Origin: Prorocentrum cordatum
Taxonomy: Eukaryota > Sar > Dinophyceae > Prorocentrales > Prorocentraceae
NCBI GenBank assembly: GCA_963575745.1
Contig: CAUYUJ010018636.1
Coordinates: 1-64,000, forward strand
Length of the DNA: 64,000 nt
Direction of reading: 5' to 3'
Made by a program: the position numbers and the translations under genes. The notes under the pieces were generated by a model, which was not told where the DNA came from, did not search any database, and worked only from the letters and a program-made list of their open reading frames with translations. Shown here one piece after another: positions 42,196 to 51,600 of the stretch (the stretch's first letter is position 1; every line of letters begins with the position of its first letter).

Positions 42196-42372
42196 GGTTG
42201 GACAGACCTCCTAATTACCCGGACACGTCGATTGAGGAATTGGCCGTCGTCGGTTCGCGGGAGGGCGTCGCGGCCGTTATATCTTTGCGGGTCCAGGTCC
42301 GTCGGTTTCGCTCCGAGGCCGTTCTCATTGAGGGGAGGTTCACGAAAGAGGGAGGTTTGTCCACCGCCGACC
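42196..42372. mobile_element. TIR family 3, copy 3
   Basis: GGTTGGACAGACCTCC at the left, GGGAGGTTTGTCCACC at the right, with CGGACACGTCGATTGAGGAA and GGTCCAGGTCCGTCGGTTTC inside. The longest copy of this family. Confidence 0.6.
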
Positions 42373-42473
42373 GGCGCTCCTAAAAAAATCGGTCTCCGGA
42401 GCACGCCGGTGCGTCAGCAATTCATTGGCGATGCGGCACGGTTTTCCGTGCTCGTCCTGTCTGGCCCCATTCG

Positions 42474-42678
42474 TGAGAAAGCGAAAGCCCACCCCCACCC
42501 CCAGTCCCGACCCCATTTTCGAACCCGCGATCCAGGGGGTCGGGACTGGGGGTGGGGGTGGGGTTGCGGGGTCCAGGAAGGGAGAAACCCACCCCCAACC
42601 CCAAGTCCCGACCCCCTGGATCGCGGGCTCGGCGGTGGGCGTTGGGACTGGGGGTGGGGGTGGGCTTTCGCCTCCTCA
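42474..42678. mobile_element. Foldback/TIR element with ATTCG target duplication, G-rich arms
   Basis: Arms TGAGAAAGCGAAAGCCCACC and, reversed, TGAGGAGGCGAAAGCCCACC, followed by CCCCACCCCCAGTCCCGACC. A second nested inverted pair lies in the middle. ATTCG flanks both ends (42469-42473, 42679-42683). One strand has repeated GGGGGTGGGGGTGGG, which could form G-quadruplexes. Confidence 0.75.
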
Positions 42679-42683
42679 ATTCG

Positions 42684-42793
42684 GGCGGCCTCCAAGGAGG
42701 GAGAAGGAAGCCCGATGGAGGGCGGCTGGGCTGCCCGTCCCACGCATGCGCCAGGAGGAGGCGGACGCCTTCTTCCCGAGGCAAGCGCTGGAG
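42684..42793 (+). CDS. Exon upstream of the introner
   Basis: In the frame ending exactly at 42793 the translation is ARWRAAGLPVPRMRQEEADA, then FFPRQALE. It ends at a codon boundary before GTTCGGG. The upstream limit is uncertain because the ATTCG foldback lies immediately before. It joins to VEFVMTTNS after removal of 42794-42993. Confidence 0.5.
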
Positions 42794-42993
42794 GTTCGGG
42801 TCGGACGAAAGGGGAGGATTGGGAAAGGGGGGGTTACGAAATCTGCTGCATGCAGCTGGTTCCGGCTCCCCCGAGGGGCCCGTTCCTCGATACACAGCCG
42901 CCTCCGGTGCCGGGAGGCGCCGGGAAAACCAGCTACGCGAGCTGATTCTCACCCCCCCCCTTTGCTATCCCCCCCTTTCTCTCGACCCGAGAG
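42794..42993 (+). other. Introner intron: GT-AG, 200 nt, built from a TIR element and its target duplication
   Basis: The intron starts GTTCGGGTCGG and ends CCCGAGAG. It consists of the 195-bp TIR element 42796-42990 plus parts of the duplicated GAGGT (42791-42795 and 42991-42995). The left GAGGT supplies donor GT, the right one acceptor AG, and splicing restores ...CTGGAG/GTGGAG... with both neighbouring frames in phase 0. Copy 1 of the same family is at 35648-35841. Confidence 0.7.
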
Positions 42994-43572
42994 GTGGAGT
43001 TCGTCATGACAACCAACAGTCCCAAGGCGGAGGTCACGATTGACCTCCCCCTCGGAGACGTCAGGTACGCGTTTCGCGTGGAGGCGATCACTTGTGTTGG
43101 CAAGGGGCCCCGCTCGGACAAGGTGGTCTACAAGGCCGACCTCGAGTACGACGAGAAGTCCGAGATGCCTCGGCAGCTCGCTCAATGGGTAGTCCAGAAG
43201 CGGCTGGCGGCAGAAATCCTGCCCGTCACTGGGATCAGGCTCTCAGGAGAGGCCCGGAAAGCAGAGTTGAAAGGTTCTCAGGTACTTTCTGAGTTTGAAA
43301 AGTTCAGGCAGATCGACGACGACCTGTCCCAGTTCGCAACCATCTGGCGTCTGCTGGTTGAAGGCGGGCTCAAGCTCAGCATCGGTGAGGAAGCGGAGCA
43401 GCAGGACGACAAGAAGGACAAGAGGAACATGCGCGGCGGCAGGTTTTGCAACAAGCAGACCGTCGGAAAGGATTGGAATATCAGCAAATGGAGTAAGCAC
43501 AAGCTTTCGGACGTCTGCGCGTATTTCGTGGGTCGGCGCTGGACCCCCCAACACCCAGGGCGGCGCCTCTAG
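42994..43572 (+). CDS. FN3-like coding exon, unknown protein
   Basis: The frame reads VEFVMTTNSPKAEVTIDLPL, then GDVRYAFRVEAITCVGKGPR, then SDKVVYKADLEYDEK: a fibronectin type III tail (Y-F-R-V-x-A-x-x-x-x-G-x-G-P-x-S). A helical region follows (LAQWVVQKRLAAEILPVTGI, then LSEFEKFRQIDDDLSQFATI), then a charged DDKKDKRNMRGGRFC stretch and KHKLSDVCAYF. The credible exon ends near 43530 at TTTC/GTGGGTCGG; beyond that the frame enters the GGTCGGCGCTGG repeat. Probably one exon of a larger plus-strand gene. FN3 is by pattern only. Confidence 0.55.
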   Translation: MEFVMTTNSPKAEVTIDLPLGDVRYAFRVEAITCVGKGPRSDKVVYKADLEYDEKSEMPRQLAQWVVQKRLAAEILPVTGIRLSGEARKAELKGSQVLSEFEKFRQIDDDLSQFATIWRLLVEGGLKLSIGEEAEQQDDKKDKRNMRGGRFCNKQTVGKDWNISKWSKHKLSDVCAYFVGRRWTPQHPGRRL

Positions 43573-43620
43573 CGTCGCCCCCCAGCGCGCTCTGTGCGCC
43601 GGGGATCATGTGTGGGGAGG
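43532..43620. mobile_element. GC-rich palindromic repeat family, copy 3
   Basis: GGGTCGGCGCTGGACCCCCC followed by GGCGCCTCTAGCGTCGCC and CGCGCTCTGTGCGCC. It sits at the probable 5' end of the intron following the FN3-like exon, as copy 1 does after the 33.8-kb block. Confidence 0.5.
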
Positions 43621-43799
43621 GATCAGCACAACGTGGGGTTAGGGAGCGAAGCCAGCTTGAGACTCATATTTTGTTTCGAGGGCCGCACAGGGCGCATTCC
43701 CTCTGAACCCACCTCTGGCCCTAAGTGGGGTCCGACACCGGCCCCAGGAACCCGCGCGGACCACCGAACGTCTGCGGCCGTCGCGTTTGGATCCGGTTC

Positions 43800-43845
43800 T
43801 CTCTCTCTCTCTCTCTTTTTTGTTTCTCCCTCTCTCTCTCTCTGC
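43800..43845. repeat. (CT)n microsatellite
   Basis: Two CTCTCTCTCT runs separated by TTTTTTGTTT. Confidence 0.9.
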
Positions 43846-43995
43846 TCCATAGCACAGGCATCCCATGCCTTGAATGTTTTTTTTGGCACACAGGACCCAT
43901 GGATTATAACGCGCATGGATTAGCGACGGATCCCTCCGTCCCCAAGTCAGACGGCAAAGGCTGCATTGCCCAAGGGGTGCCTTCCCGGCCTGTAG

Positions 43996-44085
43996 ATTTA
44001 AAGCGGGCGTGCCCCTCTACAGGAAGAATATTCAAGGATAGTTAAACATTGTCAGTGGACGATGCTCGTTTTAGATGTGTATATA
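43996..44085. mobile_element. MITE family 1, copy D, truncated
   Basis: TTTAAAGCGGGCGTGCCCCT then CTACAGGAAGAATATTC matches the left half of copies A and B; it ends at a (TA)n tract at 44078-44097. Confidence 0.6.
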
Positions 44086-44269
44086 TATATATATATAAAA
44101 ATGTATGGTTACTTTGACTATAGTTGACTTGTCTTGCAATTGCGCGCCCGAGGAACACCACATACAATCTGTCTGGCGCGATGATAGCTGAAGTGAAGCA
44201 TGCGAAAATGATGCTTGTCACTGTTGCCCCGCCGATGCATGTGGTGACCCCTGTCCAGCCTTGGAAACC

Positions 44270-45060
44270 CGCGCGCTTGCCACGGCTTGCGAGCGTGCGA
44301 CGGATAGAGCTCCCACTCCGTCCGCACTCTTTGGTGCTGTGAAGAACCTGCCACGCCTGCTACGCTTGGCGAGCGTACGACGGATAGCGCCCCCACCCCC
44401 AGCGCACCCCCTTCAGTGTCGAGAACCTGCCACGCATTGCGAGCGCAGGACGGATAGCGACTGCCCCTCCCGGCGCACCCCCTGTGGCGTTGAGCAATTG
44501 CCACGCCTGCCACGCTTTGCGAGCGTGCGACGGACGACGACCGCACCCACAGCGCAGCCCCCTCTTGCGTCGAAGAACTGCCGCGCCTGCCGCTCTATGC
44601 GAGCGTGCGGCGGATAGCGACCGCACCCCCTCCGATGCCCCATTGTGTTGCCGATGAAGTGCACATCTGACACGGTTTGCGAGCGCACGACGGATAGCGA
44701 CCGCACCCCCCTTTGTGTCGATCGAGTGCACGCATGCCACGCTTTGCGAACGTACGGCGGATAGCGACCGCACCTCCAGCGCACCCCTTCTGCGGCATCG
44801 AGAAACTGCAACGCCTGCCACGCTTTGTGAGCGTGCGACGGATAGCAACCGCCCCCGCCTTCGTACCCCTTGTGGCAACGACAAAATACCACGCGTGCCA
44901 TGGTTAGCGAGCGCACGACGGATAGCGACCGCACCCCCTTGCGCAACACCTTGTGATTTCGATGGAGTGCACGTTTGCCATGCTTTGCCAGCGTACGACG
45001 GATCGCGACCGCATCCCCTGCTCACCTTCTTGTGCCATCGAGAAAGTGCCACGCTGTGAA
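44270..45060. repeat. ~78-bp tandem satellite, 10 copies
   Basis: The core TGCGAGCGTGCGACGGATAG then CGACCGCACCCC recurs ten times with CCACGC(C/T)TGCCACGC linkers between about 44290 and 45015. ORFs crossing it on both strands (Arg/Ser-rich) are artefacts. Similar in style, not in sequence, to the 51-bp satellite at 12.7 kb. Confidence 0.85.
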
Positions 45061-45119
45061 ATTTGTGTTGTGGTATGCGTGTACTGTGTATGTGTTGAGC
45101 GGTTATTGCGCGTGTGTGT

Positions 45120-45712
45120 ATAATATATACATATATATATATATGTTTCGGAGGTTGGGGAGTGAGTCCGACATGAAACGGAGACCCCTCCTACCGGGAA
45201 ATCGATTTCTGTGTCGGATTCGTGTCGTGCGTGCCGTGCGTGCGTGCGTGGGTGCGGGCGAGGCGAAGCTGCGTGGGCGGGCGAGGGGCAATCCTCCTGT
45301 GGTTGGGCCGCGGCCAGACCAAATGTTTCTCTTCCGGCGGCTGGTGTCCCGCGGTGTCCCGCCGGTGTCCCGAAATCTTCTTGTGGCTGGGCCGCGGCCG
45401 GACCAAATGTTTCTCCCCCGCCGGCCGGTGGCCCGCCGTGTCCCGCCGGTGTTCCGCTGGTGTCCCGAAATCATTTTGTGGCTGCGCTTCGTCAACATCG
45501 CCACATCACATCACGCTCACGATCACAATCGCACGACTCAGTAGACTGCGCATCACGGGCATCGTCAGAACAACAGTCACCACTGTTGCCCATTGCTGCC
45601 CCCCCAACCTCCTTATCACCCGCAGGGTGGTCGTATAGGTGTGTTTGTGTGTATAAATGTATATACACACACATATATATATATATATATGTATATATGT
45701 ATATATATTTAC

Positions 45713-45747
<35 letters not shown>

Positions 45748-45770
45748 CGTAGCACCCCGCAATTGCGGAT
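45120..45770. repeat. TA microsatellites and ~82-bp GTGTCCCG repeats
   Basis: TA runs at 45123-45143 and 45675-45747. GTGG(T/C)TGGGCCGCGGCC(A/G)G then ACCAAATGTTTCTC starts at 45299 and 45381, with a third partial at 45477, each followed by GTGTCCCGCCGGTGT words. Confidence 0.8.
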
Positions 45771-46190
45771 AAGAGTGAGTCGTCGTCGAGCCGGCGGACC
45801 TCGTGGCCCCCACCTTCCCTGTCGATGGCGGGTCCTCCTCCTCCTCCTCCTCCTCCTCCTCTTCCTCGTCCTCGTCCTCGTCGTCATCGTCATCCTCCTC
45901 CACCTCGTCCTCCTCTTCTTCCTCGTCCTCCCTCTCCCCCCCTCGTCCTTCCATCATCGTCCTCCCATTGTCGTCCAATCGTCATCCTCCTCCCCCTCCC
46001 CCCTCCTCCCCCTCCTCGTCCTCCTCCTCCCCCTCCTCCCCGTCCTCCCCTCCTCGTCCTCCTGCTCCTCCTCCTCCTTCTCCTCCTCCTCCTCCTTCTC
46101 CACATTATCCTTACATCCTCTCTTCTTTCGCGTCCTCCTCGTCCCCTGTTTACTCCTCCTGTTTCCCCCTCCTTTCCCAAGATCACGGCA
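45747..46190. repeat. CTC/GTC-rich tract with duplicated leader
   Basis: GCACCCCGCAATTGCGGATA then AGAGTGAG, and GAGCCGGCGGACCTCGTGGC, recur at 48130-48210; both are followed by (CTC)n/(GTC)n tracts. Frames over it are poly-Ser/Pro. Confidence 0.8.
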
Positions 46191-46369
46191 ACGCAAGTTG
46201 TTTCATTTTATGCTCCCCGATTTTTGTGACCAAGGCAATGCGCCAGGGCAAAGTTGCTGGACGGGCTGGTGTGGATGCGCGGGGCTTGAAGAGGTCGTTG
46301 CGGGCTCAGACGGCATGCAAAAATCCGCCGCCGCGTTTGTGCGGCATTGGTTTGTTCAGAAAACGTGGT

Positions 46370-46775
46370 TTGGGTCGCGGGTGGGTCGCGGGCTCTCCAC
46401 CTCCACCTGGAAGGTCCGAAATCAACCCGCCGCAGGCGCTGAGAAATTTGGTTTGTACACTGAACGTGGAATGGGTCGCGGGTGGGCCGCGGGCCCTCCA
46501 CCGGGAGCGAATGCAAACGATGCCCGCCGCAGGCGCCGAAACATTTGGTTTGTACCCTGATAGTGGTCGCGGGTGGGCCGCGAGCTCTCCACCTGAAACG
46601 AATGCAAAAGATGCCCGCCGCAGGCGCCGAAAAATGTGGTTTATGCCTTGAACGTGGTTTGGGTCGCGGGTTGGTCGCGAGTTGGTCGCGCGGTGGGTCG
46701 CGGGCCCTCTACCTGGAAGGAATGCAACAAAAAGACACCCGCAGGCGCCGAAAATGGTGGTTTGTACCTTGAACG
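46370..46775. repeat. ~100-bp satellite, about four copies
   Basis: The unit contains GTGGTTTGGGTCGCGGGT, CTCTCCACCTGGAACGAATG-like text and CCGCCGCAGGCGCCGAAA. The same unit recurs at 48360-48660 and 55445-55680. Confidence 0.8.
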
Positions 46776-47145
46776 TGGTTTGGGTCGAGCGTGGGTCGCG
46801 GGTGGGTCGCGGGGTGGGCCGCGGGTGGGTCGCGGGTGGGTCGCGGGTGGGTCGCGGGTGGGTCGCGTCGCGGGTGGGCCGCAGGCGGGTCGCGGGGTGG
46901 GTCGCGGGTGGGTCGCAGGTGGGTCGCGGGTGGGTCGCGGGGTGGGTCGTGGGGTGGGTCGCGGGGTGGGGCGCGGGTGGGTCGCGGGTGGTTGGCGGGT
47001 GGGTCGCGGGGTGGGTCGCGGGGTGGGTCGCGAGGTGGGTCGCGGGTGGGTCGCGGGTGGGTCGCGGGTGGGTCGCGGGGTGGTCGCGGGGTGGGTCGTT
47101 GGGTGGGTCGCGGCTGGGTCGCGGGGCGGGTTGCGGGTGGAACGA
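46775..47145. repeat. GGGTCGC(GGGTG) short tandem array
   Basis: GGGTGGGTCGC repeats with period 12-13 over about 370 bp. Similar arrays at 47608-47815 and 55555-55985. Open on several frames, translated as GSRVGRGW repeats; not genes. Confidence 0.9.
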
Positions 47146-47149
47146 CGAA

Positions 47150-47168
47150 ACCAAACAACAACAACATT

Positions 47169-47199
<31 letters not shown>

Positions 47200-47345
47200 G
47201 CACCAACAACAACAACAACAACAACAACAGCAACATCAACAGCAACAACAACAGCAACATCAACAGCAACAACAAGACCAACAACAACAAACAACAACAA
47301 CAAACAACAACAAACAACAGCAACCACAACAACCACAACGATAAT
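47150..47345. repeat. (CAA)n tract
   Basis: About 190 nt of interrupted CAA. A second tract is at 47826-48000. Each follows a GGGTCGC array. Confidence 0.95.
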
Positions 47346-47366
47346 CCGCACCGCGGCATCTCATTT

Positions 47367-47500
47367 CAGCCACGCACCCAGGGACCGTGAACGGCCGTTC
47401 GGCCCCCCTCATTGTGATATATATATATATATGTGTGTATGCGCATATATGTATATATATATATATCCCCCGCATCTGCTGATAAAGAGTGAGGGGGCGG
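47367..47500. repeat. Composite repeat module, copy 1
   Basis: CAGCCACGCACCCAGGGAC, then C(A/C)TTGTGATA, then TA repeats, then GCATCTGCTGATAAAGAGTGAG. Copies at 48052-48165 (with little TA) and 59009-59060 (first half). Each follows CAA-rich DNA. Confidence 0.7.
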
Positions 47501-47885
47501 TGGGGACGTCGGCGGTCTGCGGGACTCTGGAGAAGCCCACCGGTGGCGCCAAAGTTTCGCAAAGTATGCAACGAGCCTGCCGAAGGCGCATATTTTCTTT
47601 TCTCAAATCAATGTGGGTCGTGGGTGGGTCGCGGATGGGTCGCAGGTGGGTCGCGGGGTGCTTCCCGAATGGATCGCAAATGTGTCGCGGGTGGGTCGGG
47701 GGTGTCGCGGATGGGTCGCGGGTAGGTCGCGGGGTTGGTCGCGGGTGGGTCTCGGATTGGGTCGCGGGTGGGTCTCGTGGTGGGTCGCGAGGTGGGTCGC
47801 GGGTGTGTCGCAGGGGGGGCGACGATAACAAACAGCAGCAAACAACAACAACACCAAAAACAAACACAAACACAAAAACACAACC

Positions 47886-47922
<37 letters not shown>

Positions 47923-48051
47923 CCAATAACAACAACAACAACAACAACAGCAACAGCAGCAACAACAACAACACCAGCACAACAACAGCATCATCATCAT
48001 CATTTCCAACAACAACGCAACAATCATACTGTTCACCACGGGTCCTCACTT

Positions 48052-48320
48052 CAGCCACGCACCCAGGGACAATGACTGACCGCTCGGGCCCCCCATTGTG
48101 ATACGTAAGTATTTCTTATCCTTTTATACGCAGCACCCCGCAATTGCGGATAAGAGTGAGCGGGCGGGCGCGGGCGACGCGGGCGTCGAGCCGGCGGACC
48201 TCGTGGCTCCCACCTTCTTTGTCGATGGCGCTCTCCTCTTCCTCGTCCTGCTTCTCCTCCTCCTCCTCTTCCTCGTCCGCGTCCTCGTCCTCATCGTCGT
48301 CGTCGTGCTCTGACAATTTT
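48052..48320. repeat. Composite repeat module, copy 2, and CTC tract
   Basis: As copy 1, continuing into GCACCCCGCAATTGCGGATA and the CTC/GTC tract to 48310. Confidence 0.7.
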
Positions 48321-48652
48321 GCGCGGGGGGGTGTCGCTGGTGGGCCACAAGGAACGTAGCAAAAACAGCCCGCCGCAGGCGCCGAAATTTTGGCTTGCTC
48401 AATGAGTGTAGTTTGGGTCGCGGGTGGGTCGCGGGCTTTCCACCTCCACGTGGAAAGAATTCAAGATCAGCCTGCCGCAGGCGCTGAACATTCTGATTTG
48501 TACACTGAACGCAGCTTGGGTCGCAGGTTCTACACCTGGAACGAATGCAAAAACAGTTTGTCAGTGAACGTATTTTTGGGTCGCGGGTGGGTCGCGGGCC
48601 CTATACCTCCACCTGGAAGGGATTCAAAAACAAGCCGCCGCAGGCGCCGAAC

Positions 48653-51600
48653 ATGATTCCTCTCGCTTCGCGGGGTGCACGTCCGGAGCACGTACAGTCC
48701 AGTCGTTTCGGAGTGTCCTGGGAGCTCTTGGGGGTTGTGTGGAGGCTTCTTGCGGGCATCCTGGGGTTTGCTTGGTGCCACGTTGTCGCGAGTCATCTGG
48801 ATCTCTGGATCGCATATGAGGAGATTGCAATCGATGCGTTCCGTGTGCAGGTTGGGAACACGTGCAGCCCAGTCGCTGCCGGACTGCAGGGGATCTATGG
48901 GGGGGCCTCAGGGCTGCGCCTTTTGGGCGTCTGTGGGGTTCTCTTGGGAGCTTCCTGGGGCCCTTTTTGCGCGTCTTGGGATGTCTTGGGGTGCTCTGTG
49001 CCTCTGCTACCCCTCCCTCCCGCCTCCCGCCATCCCTCCTTTTCCTTCTCCCCTCCCCCTCCTCCCTTCCAGCGCTGACTCTGATCACGGAAGCCGCCGT
49101 GACCAACTTCCATTTGGCTGGCGCTGCGCCGCGGTTCGCCCAGGGCGGGATATTATTGTTTAGTGACTCGCCGAGGGTGTTTCAGAGCACGTTCAGTCCA
49201 GTCGTTGTGGGGCCTCCTGGGAGTCTCTTGGGAGCTTCTTGGAAACTCCTTAGGGTTTTTGTTGGAGCCTCTGGGGGGCCTCTTTGGAGCCTCTTGGTGC
49301 CTCTTGGGGACGTTTTGGGCCGTCTTTGGGCGCTCTTACGCCGTCTGGCCACTTCGGAGGCCACTTTGGAAGCCTCTCGCGGCCGCCTTGGGGCTCCCTT
49401 GGGGTCCTCTGGGGCCGTCTTAGGGGGTTTCTTGGGCCGTCTTGGAGGTTTTTTGGGCCGTCTCGGGGCCCTCTTGGGCCGTCTTGGGGCCCCCTTGGAG
49501 GTTTTTTGGGCGGTTTGGGGGCCTTCTTGGAGGCTGCTTGGGCCGTCATGGCTTTCCGAGGGCCGAAAAAGGCGAGAACTTTGAAATTGTCCCAAGCTTA
49601 GGAAAATCAAAGATTTTGGCCTCCGGAGGCGCTCTCGGGAGTCTTCTTGGGGGCCTCTTGGGCGTTTTTGGGGGCATCATGGGCCCTTTTGGGGCCATCG
49701 TGGGCCGTGTTGAGGCCGGTATGGGTTGTCTTGGGGCCATCTTGGGCCGTCTTGAAACCTTCTTGGGGCACCAAGAGGCCCAAGAGGCCGAATTTGTTGA
49801 TTTCTTATAGGTTTGTGTAAATGTTTGGGCCCCACAAAGGGGCCCTCCACCTTGGGGTCGACGGAAGTGGCGCGATTCCGGGGGGGGGGTACGGGGGGAG
49901 AGATAACAATGTAACACAATGCAATATGTAGCAATTACGCAATCATTGGATACATCGGATACGTTGCATTGGGGCTTCCGCTCCGCTGCGCGACCTGCCT
50001 CCGGCAACACGTCACTCCTGGACGTGGATTCCTCTCGCTTCGCGGGGCGCAGTGCACGTCCGGAGCACGTAGAGCCCAGTCGTTTCGGAGTGTCCTGGGA
50101 GCTCTTGGGGGTTTTGTGGAGGCTTCTTGCAGGCATCTTGGGGTATGTTTGGGGCCGCGTGGTCGCGAGTCATTTGGGTCTTTGGATAGCATATGAGGAG
50201 ATTGCAATCGATGCGTTCCGTGCGCAGGTTGGGAACACGTGCAGCCCAGTCGTTGCCGGACTGCAGGGTATCTCTGGGGGGGCCTCTGGGCTGCGCCTTC
50301 TAGGCGTCAGTGGTGTTTTCTTGGGAGTTTCCTGGGGCCCTTCTTGCGCGTCTTGGGGTGTTTTGGCGCGCTCTGTGCCTCTGCTGCCCCTCCCTCCCGC
50401 CTCCCGCCATCCCTCCTTTTCCTTCTCCCTTCCCCCTCCTCCCTTCCAGCGCTGACTCTGATCACGGAAGTCGCCGTGACCAACTTCCATGTGGCTGGCG
50501 CTGCTCCGCGGTTCGCCCAGGGCGGGATATTATTGTTTAGTGTCTCGCCGAGGGTGTTTCAGAGCACGTTCAGTCCAGTCGTTGTGGGTCCTCTTGGGGG
50601 TCTCTTGGGAGCTTCTTGGAAGCTTCTCAGGGGTTTTGTTGGAGCCTCTGGGGGGCCTCTTTGGGGCCTCTCAGGGCCTCTTGGGGGCGTCTTGGGCTGT
50701 CTTTTGGTGCTCTTACGCCGTCTGGCCATTTCGGAGGCCACTTTGGAAGCCTCTCACGGCCGCCTTGGGGCTCTCTTGGGGTCCTCTGGGGCCGTCTTGG
50801 GGGCTTCTTGGGCCGTCTTGGAATTTTTTCTGGCAGTCTCGGGGCCCTCTTGGGCCGTCTTGGGGCCCCCTTGGAGGCCTGTTGGGCCGTTTGGGGGCCT
50901 TCTTGGAGGCTGCTTGGGCCGTCATGGCTTTCTGAGAGCCGAAAAAGGCGAGAACTTTGAAATTGTCCCTGAAGTTTAGGAAATCAAAGATTTTGGCCTC
51001 CGGAGGCGCTCTCGGGAGTCTTCTTGGGGGCCTCTTGGGCGTTCTTGGGGGCCTCATGGGCCCTCTTGGGGCCATCGTGGGCCGTCTTGAGGCCGGTTTG
51101 GGCTGTCTTGGGGCCATATTGGGCAGTCTTGAAACCTTTTTGGGGGCCCAGGCCCAAGAAACCGAATTTGTTGATTTCTTATAGGTTTTCGTAGGTTTTT
51201 GGTCCCCGCAAGGGGCCCTCCACCTTGGTGGGGTCAACGGAAGTGGCGCGATTCCGGGGGGGGGGTCGGGGGGGAGAGATAACAATGTAACACAATGCAA
51301 TATGTAGCAATTACGCAATCATTGGATACATTGGATACGCTGCATTAGGGCTTCCGCTCCGCTGCGCGACCTGCCTCCGGCAAGACGTCACTTCCGGACG
51401 TGGATTCCTCTCGCTTCGCGGGGTGCACGTCCGGAGCACGTGCAGTCACGTCGTCGCGGGGCCTCTTGGGAGCCTCTTGGGGGCCTCCTGGAGGCCTCTT
51501 GGGAGCTTCTTTGGGCCTCTTGGGGGCTTTTTGGGGGCCTCTCCCCCCCCTCCTTTTCATACTCCCTCCCCATTTTCCCTTCCAGCGCCGGCTCTAATCA

